Assembly: GCA_947846985.1 (NCBI GenBank)
Contig: CANTUZ010000023.1
Span: forward strand, 4,421,677-4,485,676
Direction of reading: 5' to 3'
From: Fratercula arctica
Taxonomy: Eukaryota; Chordata; Aves; Charadriiformes; Alcidae
DNA length: 64,000 nt
A model generated the notes under the pieces. The model had not been told where the DNA came from, did no database searches, and saw only the letters and a list, made by a program, of their open reading frames with translations. The position numbers and the translations under genes are program-made. Below, one piece after another: positions 58,901 to 64,000 of this stretch (position 1 is the stretch's first letter; every line of letters begins with the position of its first letter).

Positions 58901-59369
58901 CTGCATAAGGACAGTGCAGAAGACGGAGGGATTCGGTGCCTTCTACCGCAGCTACACCACCCAGCTCACCATGAACGTCCCCTTCCAGGCCATTCACTTC
59001 ATCACCTACGAATTCATGCAGGAACAGATCAACCCGCACCGGGAGTACAACCCTCGGTCCCACATCGTCTCGGGTGCCGTCGCGGGGGCTGTGGCCGCCG
59101 CCGCCACCACTCCTCTGGACGTCTGCAAGACCTTGCTCAACACCCAAGAGAACATGGCCTTGAGCTCCATGAACATCAGCGGGCATCTCTCGGGCATGGT
59201 GAACGCCTTCAAGACTGTCTACCAGCTGGGGGGCATCTCGGGGTATTTCAGAGGGGTGCAGGCACGCGTCATTTACCAGATGCCTTCAACGGCCATCGCC
59301 TGGTCGGTGTATGAATTCTTCAAGTACTTTCTCACAAAGCGCAAGCTGGAGAAAAGAACATCCTTGTGA
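46717..59369 (+). CDS. SLC25A37: SLC25A37, mitoferrin-1, whole gene
   Basis: Mitoferrin-1 is an inner-membrane carrier of the SLC25 family that imports iron for haem and Fe-S cluster synthesis, especially in erythroid cells. Joining 46717-46929, 55746-55974, 57687-57743 and 58849-59369 gives 1020 nt: 339 codons plus TGA (human 338), all phases agreeing. Three carrier repeats are intact, each with its PX[DE]XX[RK] signature: PVDSVK (66-71), PAEVVK (164-169) and PLDVCK (255-260). Also visible are [50 protein letters not shown] and AIHFITYEF. Residues 11-31 form a Pro/Ala-rich, His-containing stretch where mammals have a different low-complexity sequence. Four coding exons as in mammals. The paralogue SLC25A28 is the alternative; the MELS start, the NPHREYNP segment and the synteny favour SLC25A37. 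Confidence 0.97.
47015..47655 (+). repeat. G-rich minisatellite, 41-42 bp units
   Basis: About 14-15 tandem copies of a unit containing gtaccggggctgtacggggc, actggggggg and cgtgcaacgga, with few differences (gtact/gtacc, gcaac/gtaac, 7 or 8 G). It begins about 85 bp after the exon 1 donor. Confidence 0.95.
47656..47885 (+). repeat. Degenerate G-rich repeats linking the two intronic arrays
   Basis: Variable units of about 30-40 bp containing ggggtaccgggggtg and gtgtgtgcaacgg, intermediate between the 41-bp and 34-bp arrays. Confidence 0.8.
47990..48305 (+). repeat. 34-bp minisatellite, about nine units
   Basis: Units contain gtgtcagggtgtgagtggga and aaagggtgcaagg. Its reverse complement (ccttgcaccctttt, cccactcac) closely resembles the outer upstream array (ccttgcaccctttccc and cactcacccc), so it belongs to the same repeat family in opposite orientation. 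Confidence 0.92.
51990..52045 (+). repeat. A-rich low-complexity tract
   Basis: A-runs separated by cc, c and ccc. A similar AT-rich patch occurs at about 51,745-51,775. Confidence 0.8.
54230..54604 (+). repeat. CR1 LINE copy lacking its 3' end
   Basis: Starts at gtcctcagcgcaagaaggac and matches the 36.7 and 38.3 kb CR1 copies until ggaggggttcaaggcc, where homology stops. The usual 3' terminus is missing, unlike a normal 5'-truncated insertion. Confidence 0.93.
54949..55022 (+). repeat. A-rich low-complexity tract
   Basis: A-runs mixed with ccaacc and cacccc, about 75 bp, in SLC25A37 intron 1. Confidence 0.8.
55746..55974 (+). CDS. SLC25A37: SLC25A37 exon 2
   Basis: Acceptor tgctttgttgcag, donor CCAATG|GTATTT. 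Encodes [14 protein letters not shown] through [31 protein letters not shown] and GNSHLANG: the rest of carrier repeat 1 and the start of repeat 2. Confidence 0.97.
56684..56879 (+). repeat. CR1 LINE 3' fragment in SLC25A37 intron 2
   Basis: Contains gaggggggtgagcccctggc, gagcaacctggtctggtgg and ccttccaacccaaaccattc, ending tgtgattctagga. Confidence 0.93.
57635..57658 (+). repeat. T24 homopolymer upstream of SLC25A37 exon 3
   Basis: An uninterrupted run of 24 T ending about 28 nt before the acceptor AG (57,685-57,686). It may act as an extended pyrimidine tract. Confidence 0.9.
57687..57743 (+). CDS. SLC25A37: SLC25A37 exon 3 (57 nt)
   Basis: Acceptor gtgtcttgcag, donor GCTGAAG|GTAATG. Encodes [18 protein letters not shown], the third transmembrane helix with its carrier motif. 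Phase 1 at both ends and a multiple of three, so skipping would keep the frame but remove this helix. A T24 run lies about 30 nt upstream of the acceptor. Confidence 0.95.
57744..58848 (+). other. SLC25A37: SLC25A37 intron 3
   Basis: A 1.1 kb intron without recognised repeats or exons. Confidence 0.9.
58849..59369 (+). CDS. SLC25A37: SLC25A37 exon 4
   Basis: Acceptor gtggctcgcctggaccag. Encodes [16 protein letters not shown] through [56 protein letters not shown] and [18 protein letters not shown], ending RKLEKRTSL then TGA. It covers the rest of repeat 2 and all of repeat 3. Confidence 0.97.
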
Positions 59370-62300
59370 AGGGCTTACCGAGGGGGAATGCGAGTCTCCG
59401 TGTCCCCTCCGTGCGTGTCCGTGTGTGCCTGCAAGCCAGCCAGCTCCGGGTCTCTAAGGACCATGCCAGGTCTCTGCTGGATCCACGGCTGATGTCCGCT
59501 TCCCCCTCCCCAGGGAAGGGAGGGATTAAAGTGGTCCTCAGTCCCGTGTTCCCCCTCCATGCTTAAACAGTGAAATAGTTTATAAAGACTTCTAATAATA
59601 TATATATTTAATAACTTTATTTTTGGAGAAATGAAAATGCTAACTGATATTTGCGTCTCAATAAGTTTGAAGATGTAGTTTACTCCTGACCGGAAGGCCT
59701 AGGTTATATAGCCTAGGCTGGGGTTTTTTTACAGCGAAGAAGCAAAATATCCTGTCACAGAACTTACTATTTTATATAAATAGATGGATAATGTTTATCC
59801 TTTATTTTTCTATGTAGACATTTGGGTTATTTTTTAAATACTATTGCAGCTAGATGCTGAGCTGTTTAAAAAGGGCTAAATTCTTCCATCCTGTGCAAGG
59901 AAGACAGAAAAGCATTTATTTTTATAGCCAGATTGGCTTTAATTATACAGCATTTAGCCCCCAGATGGTGGCCTGGATCCTCTTGTGGGTGTCAAGGTAC
60001 TTGGTAGCCCCTTGAGACTTGCTGGGATGGAGCGGGGGGGAGAAGGGACGAGGACACTTTGGGCAACTGCAGGACACCAAGCAGGGGCACCCTAAAATAC
60101 CTGGTCACTTTGTGGGGGAGAGTTGGGGGGGAAACTGTCAATTCAATTTTTTTTACAAGGAGATTCTAAAAAAAAAAAAAGTAGATTTTTAAAGAATAGT
60201 ATTTTTTTTGCAAACACTTTTTGGTTTGGTTTTTTTTTTTTTTTAAAGGTACGTTTTTATGCTGTGTGGTGTCTGAACAGTCTTCATCCTCCCTTAATTT
60301 ATTCATACTTCTTTCTTTCTCACTGAAGCCCTCGTCCCACTTACAGGAGCCCCCGTGCAGCTCTCGATGGCTGGTGGGATGGAAGCGGGGCACACGGAGC
60401 TGCTCTGCTCCCGGGGGTCGGGGGGGACCTGGAGCTTCTGTTTACAATCCGGCTACTGAGTCGCAAGGGTCGCCTCCCAAACCAGCAGCGAGAACCTTGG
60501 GAGAAGTCTTACCTGCAGAACCAAAGCCACCTCCCAGCCCATGTTTGACAATAAGCTGCTGCTCATCTCTGCTTTTGCGGGGTGGGGGGGGAACCAGCCT
60601 AGAGAAGTTCCTCGTGCTGTGGGTTTGGTTTTGCTGCTGGGGGATGCTGAGCTTTGCGGTGGCCAGCAAATCTGTGCCTGCTCGGGAAGGGTGGCATCCT
60701 TGCTCTGTGCCCTGCTCCTCCTGGGAATGCCTCTTCCAAACCAATCCATCTGCTTCAGGCAGTTACTTGGGTGGTCAGGAGCCAGTGAGGGATTTTGGGA
60801 GCCTGGATGTGCAAATATAAGTTACAGGACACCAACTGGCAAATCTCCATCCTTCCTGGAACTTGCCCTGTCTGGAGCTGGTGCCATCTTCTCACAGTTG
60901 GGCATGGGGCAGCTTCTGGAGATGTGGCTCCAGCTTGCTGTCGGCACTGGGGGGGGGTCTGCAGGGGGAGCAGCTCTTGGGCTGGCATCTGTCACTGGAG
61001 GTGTCCCCTCGGCCAGACCCGTTGTGTAGAATGACACTAAGCAGAGCTAATCCTTTTGCCCTGTTATTTGGAGAAGGTAAATCAAGGAGCACCTCTCTGG
61101 GGGGTGTTGCGTCTGCCTTGTGTCAATGAACCTTGTACCACGGGTAATGGTGAAATGAGCTTCTTGATGCCTTTTTTCTTTTTTTTTTTTTTTTTGTCAC
61201 TTAAACTGAATGAATCACTGTGTCAAATGCACCCTTGTGTCTTAAAAGTGTGAAAATTGTAAGCTTGAGGCTGCTGATCTCAGTGGAGAAAGCCCTCAGC
61301 TCGCTCTGTACGTGGAGGTCGTCAGGGTGGGGGGGTCTTTGAGCTGTCCGTTAGCCTTGCATGTCTGTTTTCTACTGACTTTAGAAACTGGAGAGTCACT
61401 AAGAGGAACCAGAACTGCACAAAATACTTCCATGGGAGACGGGGGTAAACACTTAGAGGAAAACTTGGGGTGACTTTAATGTTCAAAGAGGCAAACTGTA
61501 GCGTAGCATGGAAGGCGACAGCTTTCAGTGCGACTTCGGTAGCTAGGAGCCGTGCTCGGCAAGCGGTCCCCAGCGCATCATCCTCTTCCTCTGGCTGCTT
61601 AGCTTTAATATTTCTGACTTCCCCTTGGCTCTTCTGGCAGAACTTCACCTTCCCATTTGGAGCAACCTGTGAGTAGCTGGGACACCAAGGGTGGACGTGC
61701 CCAGGGGACAGAGCCCATGGCCACGGAGTGATTGGGAAGGGCGGTCATGGTTTTGGCCAGCTGAGCATCGTACTTGGAGGGGGAGGTAACATCCCATTTG
61801 GGTTGCTAGCCAGAAAAACATGAGCGTGTCCCGAGTTTTGAGCGCGTAAATAATTACCAACCAGGTTTTCTTGGGAACTTTGCCTTGAGCTGAGAGTGGG
61901 TGAGGAGCACTCGTGCGTTTATGGAGCTCTTTACGGGTTACCCCGGGTATCTGATAAACCCAGGCGTCCCATTCCGCAGCTGGGGACGTGCCCAGTTGGT
62001 CTAATAATTGCAGAGGTCTGTGATGGGTTTAAAAATGTTTCCTGCTGTACGCAATGCTGGATCGCCAGGTGAGAGCCCCTTCACCAAAGCTGTTGCTCCT
62101 CGTCTCCTCTTCTTCAGGTTTTGCATTGGGAAGTTTTGCGGCGAGTCTGAAGTTTTATTTTAACCTGGTATGTGAAACACATACTGCTGCTTTGTCTGCA
62201 ACGAACGCACATATTATTTAAGGGGGAGGATGAGTAACTTTGTCCGCAGTTCTTAATTTTTATTTTTGCCTGCCTCGGAATTTAATGTATTTCCTGAAAT

Positions 62301-62392
62301 GTATGTTTAACAATGCAGGAGTTCGTTTGTGAAATGCTGCTACAGTTGTATCACTGGAGCTCAAGGGAAATAAAATATTCTGATTTTTGGCC
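59370..62392 (+). other. SLC25A37: SLC25A37 3' UTR
   Basis: About 3 kb from the stop to just past AATAAA. The first 600 nt are A/T-rich with several ATTTA pentamers (for example near 59,610, 59,914, 59,950) and U-runs, which fits control of mRNA stability. T-runs at about 60,200, 60,231 and 61,172. No iron-responsive-element hairpin (CAGUGN loop with bulged C) was recognised by eye. Confidence 0.7.
62369..62374 (+). terminator. SLC25A37: SLC25A37 poly(A) signal AATAAA
   Basis: Canonical AATAAA followed within 20-40 nt by T/GT-rich sequence (ctgatttttggccttttggg). It is the first clear canonical hexamer after the stop codon. Confidence 0.7.
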
Positions 62393-64000
62393 TTTTGGGC
62401 TCACGCTTGTGGCTTTCCTTAGCTGTGTAGCTGGGCGCTGAGCAGCAGGAGGGTGCCTGGCTCTGATCTCTGGAGGAATGGTGCCTTCTAGTGTTGCCTG
62501 GACACTTGGCAGGCCCAGCACCTCCCAGCTGAGTCAGAGAAAGCCCTTCGTCATCTCGCTGGAGGAATAAAATCCTTCTGGGGAGGGGTTTTGCAGCCTG
62601 GCGGGAGCTGACATCTCTATGGCGGGCTTGCGCTCCTCTAGGAGCCGCTGAAGAGTTTGGAAACTCGTTCCTCTTGGCGATGAACGGGCTCCTGAGATTT
62701 GCAAAGCAAACCCACGGACTGCAGCTTGTTCAGCAGCAAAAATTCCCAAATTGGAATTCCTCTCCCCCCCCCCCCCCCCCAGTCCTGGAAGAAACTGCAC
62801 GGGGTGAAAGCCCTGGGGGAGCTGCTTTGTTTGCTGAGGTTTCAATAATATTTGCTGCCTAATTTGAAGGGAAAAGCCCAGAACGTATTAAGCTGCTTTA
62901 GGTCTTACCTTCCCCTTCAGTAAAAAAGGAAAGGATGCGTTCATGGGTATGGCTTCTGGTGCTAGGGGAGGGGAGTAATTCCCTTAAAGCTGGGCTGAGC
63001 AGCATCAGGTGCATCTGAGCTGCCCCAGAGCCTGGGACTACGCTGTCCCCAGGGCAAGTGAGACCCCAGCGCTTGGGCAAAGGGGGCTCTAAAGAGGGGG
63101 GAAAAAAAAAATTCAAAAAAAAAAAAAATTCAATTTCATAGTTTTCAATTACAAGTTTTCCAGCGGGGAGCCACTGTTTCAGCGCCGGGTGGAAAATGTT
63201 TCTGGCTCCGTGCAGGGATTTTGGTTTCCAGGTCGGTGTCAGACACGGGTAGCTCTGCTCTGGTCTGGTCCCAATGACAAATGGTCTGTTATTTGTCACC
63301 TCGGTGGCTGCTGGGGGGGGGGGGGGGGGTCTGGGGGGCTCTGCGAGCCGAGCGGCATCGCTGCGGGGTGGGATCACAGCCTGGTTTGTACCGCGGGCTT
63401 TGCCAACGCTTGGACCTGCGCGTGAGCAGGAGGAATCCCGCACCTCTTTTGGTGCTGTTGGGTTATTTTGGGGCCAAGGATTTGTTTCAAAGTCTCCCAT
63501 GCTTTATGTCTAAACTGGAATTTTTCCAACGGGAAAGGATCTGGGATTTTTGCAGCTCCTTTTCGCCTCTAATAAACCTGGCAGAACCGCTTGGTCCTTG
63601 TCCTGAACCTAGCACGAAACCCAGCTTCTCTTAAAATAAAGTTTCGGCTTAGCAAGCGCTGTGCGGCTCTGATTTAGAGAGAGTCGCCCGAAACTCCTTG
63701 GTGTCAATCTCCAGCCTTAAAAATCTGGGTCTGAAGGATTATTTTGGGAGCAGCCTCGTGTAATTCTGACTGTTTCCTATCAGTTGGGTTTAGAAAACGA
63801 CGCGTTTGGAATAGATGCTGATCCCCTGGGTGTGCAGCATCCAGTGATACAGGAGGAATTGGTTTCGGCGTGTTCCCAGTGCAGCAATTAAGAGATGGGG
63901 CTAAAATCCTACAGATGAACTTTTGTTGGGATGCAGCCAGCCAGCAACTCTGCCCCAGCCCCTCCTGGGCTAACAACGGGCAGCTCAGCTGGGAATAATA
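62393..64000. other. Downstream flank of SLC25A37, no gene seen
   Basis: No conserved reading frame on either strand. Contains a C-run at about 62,764-62,782, A-runs at about 63,102-63,128, a G-run of about 19 at 63,313-63,331 and an isolated AATAAA at 63,635-63,640, which could be a second, distal SLC25A37 poly(A) signal. Confidence 0.55.

Noticed and set aside
59370..62392. Iron-responsive element in the SLC25A37 3' UTR
   Set aside because: No CAGTGN loop with paired arms and a bulged C was recognised, and mitoferrin is not a known IRE gene.

Overview
This is a window of bird nuclear genomic DNA. Many CR1 LINE copies are present, recognisable by their 3' end with the 'ccttccaaccc' core and the 'attctrtga' terminal repeat. 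There is also an amniote MIR SINE and compact GT-AG split genes. Gene content and order, LOXL2(-) - ENTPD4(-) - SLC25A37(+), match the block on human 8p21. I cannot name the species.

Layout. 1-2222: part of LOXL2 on the minus strand, of which only the first coding exon (signal peptide plus most of the first SRCR domain) is inside the window. 2223 to about 21,370: LOXL2 intron 1 and 5' flank, with no confident exon. It holds a MIR element, CR1 pieces and two weak exon-1 or 5'-exon candidates. About 21,370-32,910: complete ENTPD4 (Golgi/lysosomal UDPase) on the minus strand. I rebuilt it as 12 coding exons giving 616 codons with every junction in phase, plus a noncoding first exon in a CpG island at 32.4-33.1 kb. 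33.1-46.3 kb: intergenic DNA with AT-rich duplicated blocks and a dense CR1 cluster, then a large C-rich minisatellite. 46.3-62.4 kb: complete SLC25A37 (mitoferrin-1) on the plus strand, with a CpG-island promoter, four coding exons (339 codons), three introns and a 3 kb 3' UTR ending at AATAAA. 62.4-64 kb: downstream flank without a gene.

The three proteins act in different places. LOXL2 is a secreted collagen/elastin crosslinking amine oxidase. ENTPD4 hydrolyses nucleoside diphosphates in the Golgi/lysosome lumen. SLC25A37 imports iron into mitochondria for haem and Fe-S synthesis. ENTPD4 and SLC25A37 are divergently transcribed, with starts about 14 kb apart; nothing suggests joint function.

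The most unusual structure surrounds the SLC25A37 promoter. Minisatellite arrays lie on both sides of exon 1 (44.2-46.2 kb and 47.0-48.3 kb). They share a core but in opposite orientation, so the plus strand switches from very C-rich to very G-rich across the promoter. Long reading frames through these arrays are repeat artefacts. No prokaryotic-type system, CRISPR array or intact virus is present.
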